This document shows positions 43,441 to 55,020 of a stretch of 64,000 bases of DNA, piece by piece. The translations under genes were made by a program, and so were the position numbers. This DNA is from Armillaria gallica (lineage: Eukaryota; Basidiomycota; Agaricomycetes; Agaricales; Physalacriaceae). The notes under the pieces were generated by a model, which searched no databases, was not told the DNA's origin, and saw only the letters and a list, made by a program, of their open reading frames with translations. The first letter of the stretch is position 1, and every line of letters starts with the position of its first letter. Where the stretch lies: assembly GCA_037576215.1 (NCBI GenBank), contig JBANDB010000004.1, positions 2,790,001 to 2,854,000 of the forward strand. The letters are read 5' to 3'.

Positions 43441-44458
43441 TTACTTACAAACGACGTCCTCCAAGCCGAACGCTTTCACCAAAGTCTCCTCGCAAGGACC
43501 CTGAAAAGAAAACTCGGCGATCCGATCCGTATATGTCTTCTCGATATTGAACACCGCGACCCTACCACCATTTCCACGAACAATATCGCCAAAAATGCCC
43601 GACGGGAGGACCTCCGCAGAAGTTCCGACAACCAAAAACAAATCGCACTCCTTATCCACCATACTGGCGATCTCCTCCAGGTCCCGGACGCCCTCCCCGA
43701 ACCACACCACGTCCGGTCTCAGCAGGCCCCCGCACCGCACACACCGTGGGAGATCTTTCTCGTCAATGACGGGGTCCTTAGCGTGGTTCACGGCGGTTTC
43801 GAAAGAGCGTTCTGTCCCAGCCAGAGTGGGGCAGATGGGGCTCTTCGTGTTCACTTCAATGTGACTGCACCGGGTGCACCGGGTACGGCATATATTCCCG
43901 TGCATCTCCATGGGGCGCGCGGATAGTGGAGCATTGGGAGGTAAGGCGCGTGTGGAGAGATTATCAATATTTTGTGTCACGAGACGGAATGTCGCGGAGG
44001 GGGCGACGCGTTTGAGTATCTCCGGTGATGAGGAAAGTAGTGCGAGAACACGGTGTCCGGGATTAGGCTTCGCTTTGATTACTCTGCCAAGACATAGGTT
44101 ATATGATGAGCCTCCGAGTCGGAAGAATTCGCACTCACAGTTCTCGACGGTAATGGTAAAATTGCCAGACAAGAGATGGGTCTCTGTGGAAGGCTTCTGG
44201 CGTTGCGAGGAGGGTAGCGTCCTGGAAGGCAGAAGAGCAATGGATAAGCTACTATGCGAAAGCAAGTACAGCATTTAGCACTTACGTGTCGTCTCCACAG
44301 TCCTTTTTCCCCTCTAAATGTTGGAATCCCTGCGATAAGGTGAGCACTGTACCCAATCCATAGGCTCAAAAACACTCACCCGAAGCAACAGATAGTCCCG
44401 CCCCAGTAAGGACAACAATATGGCGGGCTTCACGTACCGCCTTGCGGAACCTTCGTAG
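43441..44458 (-). CDS. Class III sirtuin, SIRT5-type NAD-dependent deacylase
   Basis: Blocks in order: [20 protein letters not shown] then LSVASGIPTFRG (NAD-binding GAG-x4-SGIPTFRG), [58 protein letters not shown] (catalytic His, zinc cysteines), [35 protein letters not shown] and VAVFNIE. The YHYRRE segment places Tyr and Arg as in SIRT5 proteins that remove succinyl and malonyl groups (family knowledge), so desuccinylase activity is a reasonable inference. Introns are GT-AG, about 50 nt. The 5' end is not fixed: a TACTAAC branch site and acceptor just before FRKAV imply an upstream exon that I could not find. Confidence 0.88.
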
Positions 44459-44844
44459 TCGTTAGTAGCCTTCATTTCGTGGTTCTGACGGATCTCGCCC
44501 TCCTAACTTATAGTGGAGAATATATGTGAGCGTGACTGATAGTGCCACATATAAGTGGTCCCAGGCCTGTCGGCGGCGCAAGGATAACGCAGACGCGCGT
44601 ATACGGATCATGTTTGGATACAACGTGATCGATCATCCTGTGGCTCGGATTCTGGAGAAAAGTGGATTAGCCGTAGTATAGTGATTACAGGTTGGAGGGC
44701 ATACATACGCCGAGACGGACAAGATTTTTACGGATATAAAGACATGAAAATTAAAGCAGTGGTATACAACAAACAGTGTGATAGCCGCAGGAATCATCAA
44801 CCCGGCTGACAAGCCTGGATCGGTCGAAACCGGGCCTCTAAAGG
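44459..44844. other. Gap between sirtuin and DENN gene
   Basis: Should contain the sirtuin first exon and promoter. No clear coding exon was identified. Confidence 0.35.
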
Positions 44845-46870
44845 CTAACCGTAACCAAAGATTATCCCGAAAACGTCTTTCCAACCTCGCCTAACAACAA
44901 TCTGTGCACCCCCACCGTACTCCTGTCCTAACCACTCAAGATATTTGGCATCCACACCACTGAGTGGACCCAGCTCAAAGAGTAATACATCTCTGGGCGT
45001 AAGCTGCACAATGCTTTTCGGACGGTCCGGAAGTGGCGGGAGAAATGTCTCCAGCGTGGATACCTGGAACGAAGTATGTGCGTGTGAAGGTCTGGAGCAG
45101 CGCCAGGGTCGTTAAGAGCTGTCCATCTGTACGTACTGCTTCATCTCTGTCCCCAGGTTGTTGCTGTCCGTCTGGGTGGAACCAGAAGGAGAAGCCCTTT
45201 CGCTTGACCACGACATACCGCTTGATCTCCGCATCAACTTGTTACTACTGGATCCAGAAGGACGACCTTCGATCCCTAGGCCTAAACTTCGGACGTGATC
45301 AGACCCGTTGATGGCAGTGAGGGTAAGGTCGTCGTCTCCTTCTAGTCGAACGCTTCCCAGTTCGCAGACCCATTCGCAGTGGAATATGATGAAGGCGAGT
45401 TTCCTCTCCATGAACCTATCCATAGTCCGGCACAGATAATACAGACGTCTTCGTAGACTCGCCACACATCCGTCCACGCAGTAATGAGTTTCGATTTCGG
45501 ATCAGGAGAAGATGATGAAGATGATGATGGCGAACAACAAGAAGTGTCGGCGCATTGCGAGGAATCAAGTTGAAGTATGCGATCAAGCTTGTTCCACTAC
45601 GAAGAAGTAGTCAGTACCTTGATGGGCATTCAATATTAAATTGAGATATGACATACAAGCTTGATGTCACTCCATGCAAATCTGACCGATGATAGTCGAT
45701 GTGTAGGACCGCGAGAAGACATTCCCGATGGTGGAACTGGTCGCGACGAAAAGAATGCTGGACGAGTCATTTTATTTAGAGTAAATACAGTCAGGTCAAT
45801 GAGGAGATCATAATGAGACGGTTTTTCAAGAAATATTGCGTCCGTCGTGCCTGGCGAATTGATGAATAAATAATGAGATAAAGTAGAAAGAAGTGGACAG
45901 ACATACAGGCAATCCACCCGCGACCAGAAGTACCCTCCTTTTGCATCCTGTCCAGATCGCTCAAAGTCACCAAGCCCAACACGTTAATGCCCTCCTTGCA
46001 TTTGCCTTGCAGACGCCCTGCAGTGCTGTTGGGACTTGCTTCTTGGTACTATAACACATGTCCGCGGCAACGTGACACAGAATGCAGGCGGCTGAACGGG
46101 AGGAAGTGTGAAAATGAGGATACGCTTTCTGCCTATGACATGCTTGTATAGGGTCAGCGACGACGGCCCCAGTATCCTTAAGAGATGCGGTAGATGGAGA
46201 GTGGGGTTACCGACGGGCCCTTCATTCTCGTCCTGTCAAAAGTTAGCACAGAATCCGGATAGAGAGAAACTGTGAATACATACGCCGTCAAACTCAAAAC
46301 TCCACCCATTCCATTGCCCAGCGCCTCCGAGGTCGTCTTGCCTCACCTTGCGTTCTTCAAAAAAGATCCGGGCGGGTTCCCAGTCCTCATCATTAGGCTC
46401 GAGGATCTCAGATACCTCCAGGCGGGTATATATGGTTGCAACAAGATCCTTCAGGGCCGAAAGATGTCGCCACGGTTTTGAACGTGCAGACTTGGCTAGC
46501 AGAATTCCGAGGGAGGACAGCCGGAAGCCTCGATGTCCTGCTCGGTCGTTTTCCTCCGACGAAAGACACAGACGCCATGGTGCTCGTCCTTGGTAAAGTA
46601 GCTGGGTGGAGATTAGTATGCAACGCCCAGGAATTGGGATGAAACACACATGACATCCTGCTCTACCAGATGAAGGCCGCTAGGCAACGCGCTGAACTCG
46701 AGGTTATCCAGTGACACATCTAGCAGGCGATTAGAGAGAGACAAATTTCTTGTCTTGTGCACCTACCATCACTGGCCTTGATGCTCCAATCAATAACGTT
46801 GCCTTGAGTGGGATGGAATGAAGCGTGGAAAATAGCAACTGCCAGGGTCGTTGTTAGTGGGGGTCGAGGG
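44845..46870 (-). CDS. DENN-domain protein, DENND11/LCHN-Anr2-like (DUF4484 type)
   Basis: Spliced minus-strand gene. The N-terminal exon reads PLTTTLAVAIFHASFHPTQG then NVIDWSIKASD, the longin-like start of DENN proteins. Next are VSLDNLEFSALPSGLHLVEQ, SSLGILLAKSARSKPWRHLS then ALKDLVATIY, GWSFEFDDENEGPV, KEGINVLGLVTLSDLDRMQ, ACTTDAIFLEKPSHYDLLID, RKLAFIIFHCEWVCELGS, YVVVKRKGFSFWFHPDGQQQ, and the C-terminus YLEWLGQEYGGGAQIVVRRG with WKDVFGIIFGYG. DENN proteins act as Rab guanine-nucleotide exchange factors or related trafficking proteins; the role of this branch is not well known. At least six introns; several joins were checked by phase. The initiator exon (possibly near 46930) is uncertain. 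Confidence 0.72.
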
Positions 46871-47156
46871 CGCTGCAGGTAATAGAGCACCTATATCCTG
46901 GGGACACCTCAGCTCGGACATCGAGGCCCTCGATAACGACGACTACGCAGACGACGACGACGAGAATAAATAAGCAGCGGAGGAAGAGAGAGATTAATTT
47001 AGGGGTGAAAATAAAACAATGCAAGTGGTTTCGTCATAATGTGCCGGATTTGGGAATGCAATCGAGGAATTCAGTGCAAAACTATAGCCGATTACATCTT
47101 GCCTTCAAACGACGACGCGCTGTTCCCCCGCTTTTGTTCCTTGATTCCCATCCAGT
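46871..47156. other. Divergent promoter region with GAC repeats
   Basis: Short region between the minus-strand DENN gene and the plus-strand prefoldin gene. A CGACGACTACG-type trinucleotide tract lies near 46935-46965. Confidence 0.4.
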
Positions 47157-47765
47157 ATGTCTGAAGCTCAGCAAGTAAATGTCGCGGATTTGGATCTCAG
47201 CCAGCTGGGTGATGTCCGGAAGCAGCTCGAAGAGGTAAGAAAAGCGATTCCCAAAGTCCAAGGTTGCTCTAACATTGAACTTGTAGGAGCTCGGCCACCT
47301 TACCAGCTCATTTGCCCAGCTGAAGCAAGCGCAAGTCAAATTCAAGACCTGCATTGAAAACATCGGCGACCTAAAACCTCAGAACAAAGGTATGAGTGCC
47401 TCCTCGTTCCTTTGCCGTACTGACGCGAGACCTGGGTCTAGATAAAACTATACTGGTGCCTTTGACGAACTCTCTCTACGTTCCTGGTAAAATTTGTGAC
47501 ACCGAGAATGTTATCGTTGACGTTGGGACAGGATATTATGTGCAAAAGGTACGCGTATTTACCATATGACCTCCCTGAAGCTTACGATGTTATTTAGTCG
47601 CGGGATGAGGCAGTGAAACACTATTCTGACAAGGTGGGATACCTGAATGACAACCTCATCGTCCTCGAGGATACCATTGGCAAAAAGAGGGAGAATATGA
47701 CATACCTTTTGAACGTCATGCAGTCCAAACTACAAGCAGAGGCAAAAACCGCTGTAAAATCATGA
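47157..47765 (+). CDS. GIM5: Prefoldin subunit 5
   Basis: Start [20 protein letters not shown] then RKQLEE, an intron of about 53 nt, then [80 protein letters not shown] and a C-terminal helix [20 protein letters not shown]. This is the alpha-type prefoldin layout: two coiled-coil helices around a beta-hairpin core with the LTNSLYVPG signature. Prefoldin is the hexameric chaperone that hands unfolded actin and tubulin to the chaperonin CCT. The protein has about 150 residues, the usual family length. Stop at 47765. Confidence 0.93.
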
Positions 47766-49256
47766 CCAACATGACGATCGTATAGCGCTTGTCCATTGTA
47801 TGTACGTACGCTGTCAGTGGCCTATTTAATCCTTCATACCAGACCAGACAACTAATGAATATGTTGTAGGATATCTGTAATATCATATTGCTTCAATGCA
47901 TACCACGGCATTTGACAAACCCTCAAAGCTTTCGATACCAGCCGAAGGTTAGACCTAGACCTAGACCTGACGATCTTCGGAATCCTGAGTTGTCTGTCCT
48001 GCTGATCTGAGATCATCCAAGCTGTGTTGCAGGGACCTACAAGAGCCTACAGATCAAACGGATCTAAAATACAGAAGAAATAAGAGTATCCTGATTCCAG
48101 GATGATTTGTGCAGAGAGCTAACGTACTATTTACTAGTGAACGCCCTTCGACGGATCGAGCGTTCATGCCAGACACGGTTCAGACAGAAACATACACCGG
48201 ATCTTCCCAGTTTCCAGTTTCCAGGCACTTACTGCAAACCGTCTCCTGCCCCGGAGTATCGCAGGAAACGTAGTCGCATATGTCGACTACTTATGCCGAG
48301 GCATCTTTTTTGCTATTACCTGGTGCGCAACCATGCGTGGGTCGACCGGGCTCTGACGCGATTGCGAATAAAGGAATGAGGACAAAAGATACGAAAGTGT
48401 GGGCCCCGGTAATGTAGTACTTCTAGCTGCGGTGACGAGCTATCGGCCGAGTAGGTTCTGGGCTATACTAGGTATGCCGGGGAGTATAGGCCGTGAGGGA
48501 AAGAACTGCTTAACATTTGTGGTACCGCGTACATGACGGGGCGCTTACTGGCATGCGTGCACAAAACATGCCGGATCTTTCTTCTGCATTTTAGTTTCCC
48601 CCAAGAAAGTCTACCCCGCACCCCGGGATGCTTCTAAACGAGCTCCGCCCCGAGACTTTCGGATAAATGGCGAGCGATCCCCCCCAGTGTGGGGTACGTT
48701 TCGATATTATGGACGCAAATATTTTGATTTTGAATACTCTGCGAAAGGGGTAGTAACGGTAAATTTTCTCCGCGTCTCTATTGCTTCCACGGGTCCGAGT
48801 TCAAGAGAGCATAGATTGGGGCCCGAGAATAAAGAGCCCGATATGTAGTGATGCAATCAACTAACCGGGCTACTGATAAAGCAGTCAATAGAGATCGGAA
48901 TGGAGTGAGTAACAGAAGAAGCGGCTGGTTTGCGGCTAGTTCCCTCTAGTTCTGAGATGGTGGCAGTGAAGTTATTGAAGGCGAGAGAAATGACTATTAC
49001 CTTGCTTGTCAAGGTCTCCGTGGGTCTACGTTCGCAAACCTAGTAACGTGGTCCTACGCCATATCCGCGTCATGGCTTAATAATATAGCTTGCTCACTCA
49101 GAATGGAATCAATAAGTTATTGAATAAACGTCTCTATTCCCCTGCTAAGCGTCGAACATGAGTGGTTGTGTTCTAGATCTCGTGAGCGACTACACCGCGA
49201 TCGTCGACTCAGACATGCCAGTAAAAGACAAGGCCTTGAAAGTCAAACGAAGGTCC
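47766..49256. other. Long non-coding region
   Basis: About 1.5 kb without a supportable gene. A short direct repeat of agacct (three times) lies near 47949. Two short plus frames near 48107-48379 are not convincing. Confidence 0.45.
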
Positions 49257-49600
49257 AATGACGGCAAAACTGCCGGACATACCGCTCCCTTAAGGCCGAT
49301 TGAACGACGTTGGGAAATATGAAGACATAAAAATGGAAGATAGAAAAAGGTAGAAGACGGGAAATTTAACATAGGCCGAACAGAGCGTGGAACCGCTCAG
49401 CAAGGTATCAAAGTCGTCCCTGACGACCGCTAAAACTGCTGGACATACCGCTCCCTTAAGGCCAATTGAACGACGTTGGGAAATATGAAAACATAAAAAT
49501 GTAAGATAGAAAAAGGTAGAAGACGGGAAATTTAACATAGGCCAAACAGAGCGTGGAACCGCTCAGCAAGGTATCAAAGTCGTCCATGACGACCGCTAGT
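49257..49600. repeat. Two-copy tandem repeat of about 166 bp
   Basis: The block starting gacggcaaaactgccgg at 49259 is repeated from about 49425 (gaccgctaaaactgctgg), including gaacgacgttgggaaatatg and ggaaccgctcagcaaggtat. The second copy is followed by the first bases of a third (gacgaccgcta). A few substitutions separate the copies. It lies just upstream of the Dim1 gene. Confidence 0.85.
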
Positions 49601-49722
49601 GGTAATTTCCCTTAATTTCCTCCTGAGTGTTCACGTGTTCGCGATGGAAAGTGGTTGTTTGGCTCTGTTATATTCGGTGGCTGTCACCATAGCACTCTTT
49701 GCTCCTCATCTACCATTCAGTT

Positions 49723-50426
49723 ATGTCTTATTTCCTTCCGCACCTTCCCTCCGGCTGGCACGTCGATGAGGCTATCAAATCCGAGGAAGATCGCGTCGTT
49801 GTGATCCGATTTGGTCACGACTGGGACAGCCAATGCATGACTATGGACGAAACGCTGTACTCGGTTGCGGAGAAAGTGCAGAACTTTGCGGTGATATACC
49901 TCGTCGATATTACAGATGTTCCAGACTTCAACAAGGTCGGTGGCGTTTTGCGGTATTGATTGACTGCGCAGCTGATGGATCTGAAAGATGTACGAGCTGT
50001 ACGACCCATGCACTGTGATGTTCTTCTACCGGTAAGTGTTGGTCTAATTATATCGGAAATTTCGCTGAGCTGATCGTGTCGCATATCACAGAAACAAGCA
50101 CATTATGATTGATTTGGGTACTGGTAACAATAACAAAATGTGAGTTGGTCATCACGCTCGAACAGGCCTTGAAATTGACAATTCTCGACTTTCTCAAGAA
50201 ACTGGGCTATGGATAATAAACAAGAAGTAAGCAACATTGATGCATATGCCTTTCGATTACTCATCTGCTCATCCTCGTATAGTTAATTGATATAATTGAA
50301 ACTGTGTATCGAGGTGCATCAAAAGGTCGTGGTCTCGTCGTGTCTCCTAAGGGTCGGTTACAATTCATTCCTGGCTATTTACTTACTCAATGGATCTCCA
50401 GACTACTCCACTCGCTACAGGTATTA
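49723..50426 (+). CDS. DIM1: U5 snRNP thioredoxin-fold protein Dim1/Dib1 (TXNL4A orthologue)
   Basis: Reads MSYFLPHLPSGWHVDEAIKS then EEDRVVVIRFGHDWDSQCMT, MDETLYSVAEKVQNFAVIYL, VDITDVPDFNKMYELYDPCT, VMFFYRNKHIMIDLGTGNNN, KMNWAMDNKQELIDIIETVY and RGASKGRGLVVSPKDYSTRY, ending RY and a stop. It is almost identical to the very conserved family and has the usual ~142 residues. The protein is an essential spliceosome component that holds U5/tri-snRNP in an inactive state before activation. Five short introns; stop at 50426. Confidence 0.95.
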
Positions 50427-50936
50427 GGCACGCACATGCGCGCGCCCCGGATGATGCCTCGTGGCTGAGTAACGCTATATCTCTGGGGACATGGTCCCGC
50501 TGAGTTTTCTATCTCTTTCTTTCTGTCCTCCTATACGAATACATTTTTTCCCTGTTCTACGGTGCCAGTACCACCTGAGTTATCAAACCGTCGTCCGAGG
50601 CTTGCTGGCTTGCTCCCCGATCGACTTGGCATGTCCAGATCTACAGGCGGCCCGAAGCTCCAAAAATAACTGCCAAAAAATCTTTTTTCCGAAACATTTC
50701 GGCCAAAACCCTCCCGTATCAGTGTTCACTTTATTTATGGTCCGGTTTCCGTTGGACGCGGTTCCATGTGGTCGCTGCGTTTGACACCGACTGCAGGTGA
50801 GACTGCTTACCCTTTCCCCAGAAATGACATCATCAAAACCCCGATCCCGTCTTATAAGCTGCTCGGTTCTCCAACCCCCACATTCACCTTTTTTTGAAAC
50901 ACTCATCACCCCACAAAAAATCGAAAATCGACTGCG
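50427..50936. other. Intergenic region upstream of the second transporter
   Basis: Holds the Dim1 3' end and the transporter promoter, with CT-rich stretches. No gene seen. Confidence 0.45.
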
Positions 50937-53124
50937 ATGGCGCTCTTCCATGTGTATGTCTTCCCCGCCTACGGTATTTTCTGCTACTTACTTGATACTT
51001 CAGGCAAGGAGTGCCCATCGGCGCGGTGGCCATCATGCTCGCCCTTGTGGCAAGTATGGGAGGCTTCATCTTTGGTTACGACACAGGTCAGATATCAGAC
51101 ATCCTTTTAATGGAGGATTTCAGGCTGCGGTTTGCTACATGTGGAATACCTGATGACGCTTCCACTTGTCAATTCAGCAACGTACGGTCTGGTCTGATTG
51201 TCGGCCTGTTGTCTATTGGCACTCTCTTTGGAGCTCTTTTTGGTGCACCGTGTGTCTTTTTTCCATTTTACCCTTCTTACGTTACTGATGTTGGAGTTAG
51301 AACTGCTGATTACCTCGGCCGTCGATATGCCATGGTCGTCGAGTGCGGGTTATTCATCGTCGGCGTCATCATCCAGATAGCCAGTACCACTGTATGGCAA
51401 CAATTCGCCGTCGGCCGTCTTGTTAGCGGTCTGGCAGTTGGAGCTCTCAGCGCTGCGGTTCCTATGGTCGGTCGCGTTCCATTACAACTCGCCCCACCCT
51501 GATTTCCATTCTTTCTTTCTAGTACCAAGCCGAAACCGCTCCACCGCAAATTCGTGGAAGTCTGACGGCAACATACCAGCTATTCATCACATTTGGTATA
51601 CTCGTCGCATGTCCGTAATCTTCTTCCACTATGGTTGTCGCTTCATTAACTCTTCGCAGATTGCATATCTATCGGCACACGCGATATCAACGGCCCAGGA
51701 TCTTGGCGAGCTGTTGTGGGTATCGGCATCGCTTGGCCCTTCGTTTTAGCAATTGGAATTCTCTTCATGCCTGAAAGTCCTCGGTGGCTTGCAAAACACG
51801 GACATCTTGACAAGGCTGGGGATGCCATTGCGAGGACGCGCGGAATCCCGCTTTCAGAAGCCAAGACAGATCCGATCGTCGTACGGGAAGTCGAAGAAAT
51901 TCGGAGCAATGTGGAATACGAAAAGAACTTTGCGGGAGGTTGGCTGGATTGTTTCAAGCCCGGGAACAAGATCTTGTATCGAACACTCCTCGGTAAGCTA
52001 ACTTGCTCGTGCGAATAACGCGTATTTCCTGATCGAGTTTCCACAGGTATGGCTCTGCAAAGCTTCCAACAGTTAACTGGCGCGAATTACTTCTTCTAGT
52101 GGGTCTTCGAACTTAATTGACCTACCTTTATCTCATTCTATATTCAGTTATGGAGCCACCATCTTTTCATCAGTCGGTATCGAGGATTCTTACGTCACTC
52201 AAATCATCCTTGGCGCTGTCAACTTTGTATGCACGTTTGGAGGTATATATGTAATGGAGAAAGTGCGTCATATCCACCCGAGGATTATCACTGGAGACTA
52301 ATTGTTGGCTCTTTCCAGTTCGGACGACGTATCCCTCTTATTGTAGGAGGTCTTTGGCAGGCGGCATGGTTGTTCATCTTTGGGGCAGCCGGGACTGCAA
52401 AAGTTCCTGATGATAATCCAGGAATCGGAAAGCGTGCGTCCTTATCATGTTTGGTTGCATCGAGGCTGATTGGGGGGCTGTCGTACAGTCATGATTGTCT
52501 CTGCATGTATGTTTATCCTTGGATATGCTATGACATGGGCCCCGTGCGTCTATTTGTTTTTCTTCGTCCATCACTTACTCATTGTTTGAATGCAGGGGTG
52601 TGTGGATATTGATTGGAGAGACGTTCCCTACGAGGACCCGAGCTAAGCAAGGTGCACTGGCCACTGCTTCGAATTGGCTATGGAATTTCCTCCTCGCCTT
52701 CTTCACGCCTTTCATCGTCAGTGCTATTAAATTCCGATACGGTTTCGTCTTTGCTTGTGAGTGTATCACCTTCTCCCGCTCATTGTCTGTTTGCTCATAC
52801 TTTGTCACAGCATGCAATCTCACCGGAGCTGTGATCGTCTACTTCTTCTTGTACGAGTCTTCTGAGTTATCCTTGGAAGGCGTTGATCAGGTATGGGGCT
52901 TGGCCTTGACATACCTGACCTCATGCTTACTGCGGCATCAGATGTACAACGATCCCAAGTGCAAGCCGTGGACTTCTCGTCAGTGGGCACCTCCTGGGTA
53001 CAAGGATCGTCGCGATCTTGTCGAGCAAACACGCGCGGCTGAGAACCACAAGACTATCGCTACAGTGGAACACAAGGAGAATATGACGCCCTCCAGTAGC
53101 ACCCATGCTGCGGAAAAGGTCTAA
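50937..53124 (+). CDS. MFS hexose transporter (HXT-like)
   Basis: Start MALFHVQGVPIGAVAIMLAL, then VASMGGFIFGYDTGQISDIL, VRSGLIVGLLSIGTLFGALF, YLGRRYAMVVECGLFIVGVI, FAVGRLVSGLAVGALSAAVP, MYQAETAPPQIRGSLTATYQ, FMPESPRWLAKHGHLDKAGD, MALQSFQQLTGANYFFYYGA, FGRRIPLIVGG, LIGETFPTRTRAKQGALATA and YESSELSLEGVDQMY. This is the standard sugar porter set. The GYDTGQIS start and QQLTGANYF block match HXT/RGT-type transporters, and the PETKG position is YESSE. The C-terminal tail is charged (HKENMTPSSSTHAAEKV). About nine introns. It is paralogous to, but clearly distinct from, the transporter at 31944. Substrate is likely glucose or another hexose. Confidence 0.92.
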
Positions 53125-53377
53125 CATAAATGTTATTCATGATTTTGATGCCGTTGATGTCCTTCTCCATCATTTGTGGTGTAGATGTATTCTTAATGAC
53201 CTTGGCTAAGGTAAACGGGAGATGTATAATACGCCATCCACGTTAATGATATGTAATGAGAGTTTCCCGTTGATCGCAGTAAGTCATGGTGGTTTCCTGT
53301 CCGCATAAGTGAATATGCCGACACGGTGTGTGGGATTAAGCCTCGGATGAACAAGTGGAGGCTTGTCGTATAAGAGA

Positions 53378-54047
53378 ATGGATACCGATAAGTACCGGGA
53401 AATGGAGTTCTCAGTGCTACGCACGATGTTCTTCCACTTTATCGAGCTTCTCTTCACGGCGGGATTGTCCCCGAATGAGGTGGTCAGCGCGCCGCAGACC
53501 AATCTCCAGAGGCGGTTCAGGGGAGACGGCGACCACAATAACCAGACAAATCCCTATAATCAAACAGATCCCTATAACCAGACAGATCCCTACGCAGCCG
53601 CCGATAGTGCCGCTGACGCCAGTTCCGATCATGCAAGGTGAGGTGTACCCCTTCAATCAAGTTTGCGTTCTAAAGGTAATTACTAGCCTCGTACGCCGGG
53701 CCGTCATTGGAAGCGTCGTGGGCGGAGTGGGGTTGATGTCGTTGCTATTTTTGGGGTTATTCTTCCTTCGACGCCGTCGTCGAAGACGGTTGGCTGCTAA
53801 GGTGCTGGAAGAGGAAAAGGAGGGAATCGTGGTTCTTCGCGACCATCGTCAATCAGAGGAGGGTACATCGACAGAGGAACATTTCGTGGTGACGGGGAAG
53901 AATATGGTTAGGTTGGTTCCTCCCCCTGGTCACGGTGAGTGGGATTGCGTCTTGAATATAAATGGGTACTTACCGATGTGTTTCAAATCAGCGGACGAAG
54001 GACCGTCGGGTCGAAGGCATGACGAACCGCCTCCTGCTTATCAGTGA
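53378..54047 (+). CDS. Single-pass membrane protein with NQTDPY repeats and PPPAY tail
   Basis: Unclassified. The frame reads MDTDKYREMEFSVLRTMFFH with FIELLFTAGLSPNEVVSA (a possible signal segment; Met at 53378 or 53402), then NNQTNPYNQTDPYNQTDPYA (three near-perfect repeats with N-glycosylation sequons). An intron follows, then one membrane helix AVIGSVVGGVGLMSLLFLGL and a basic stop-transfer run of arginines. The tail contains EEEKEGIVVLRDHRQSEEGT and, after a last intron (53936-53991), DEGPSGRRHDEPPPAYQ. The layout (glyco-rich outside, one helix, short inside tail) resembles fungal cell-surface sensors. The PPAY motif could bind WW domains, for example of Rsp5-type ubiquitin ligases. Both are inferences. 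Confidence 0.65.
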
Positions 54048-55020
54048 TAATTTGTTGCAACGATATGATGTTCTTTTTGTACTATTAGTGTTCAATGTTT
54101 TACGATTTGTTTACGATGTTTACCAATGTTTTACGACAAATTTAGCAAGTCCTGATACCACCACCATCGATCATCGCAGTTTACTCTCTGGGCCTAAATT
54201 CTCGCCTCGTCAGATTTGAATAGCCCCTCCGTGTGCTGCAAGATATTGCATATAGCCCTGAGAGTGCTTGCTTTGATGGATGGCTCCGGATGACGCCTGA
54301 TTCGAAACTTTGATGGCTGTCCACTACAAGGAACTCGGGCTTGGAAGTAGCTTGGAAACTGGAATTGTTCGTGGCCTTAATCTGATGCCTCTACCTTTGG
54401 TAGACGAGTCTGATAAGGCGATACTGCACTTGTGCCCTCATCTTTTGATCTTTGGTTAATGCTCTGCTGCCATTCAGTGGTTCTGCCTATGTGCGCACCA
54501 GTCACGCCGTGATAGTCGTTTCTGATATTCTTCTAGTCGCAATTGCCCTCAAGCTCTGCGCTGAGGTGTATATTATTAGCATGGTTCTACCGTCTCTGGC
54601 GCAGTGCGCAGATTGCACTGTCTAGTACAGGCGCGTTTGTTGGATGTCCATTCAAGTTATCTTTAAGTTCTGTTCTCCCGCCGACTGTATCCGGGTGCCT
54701 CTCGCCCGCTTATTTTCTCATTTCACATTGTCTGACATCTGTGCTAGGGCTGTGACGCTGTACCTTGCGAGGACATGTCCGTATCAGTGAGGCTAGATAT
54801 GTGTTCGGTCCCGTAGCATAGTGATGACCATATATAGGTAGTACCCACGTAATACGGACTCTGGTTCGTTTCCTTCTCAGCGACATTTGATCAGAATAAA
54901 AACAACCACCACCACTACCTCTGAGTCCCGGGATATCGGTCCGATTGCCGATAACCATCTTGATTGCAACTATCAACATGTTACAAGCACGTTGTGTCCT
55001 TTCTCTCAACTGGTCTATAC
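54048..55020. other. Intergenic region
   Basis: Nearly 1 kb with no supportable gene. Likely 3' end of the membrane-protein gene and promoter of the DUF6535 gene. Confidence 0.45.
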
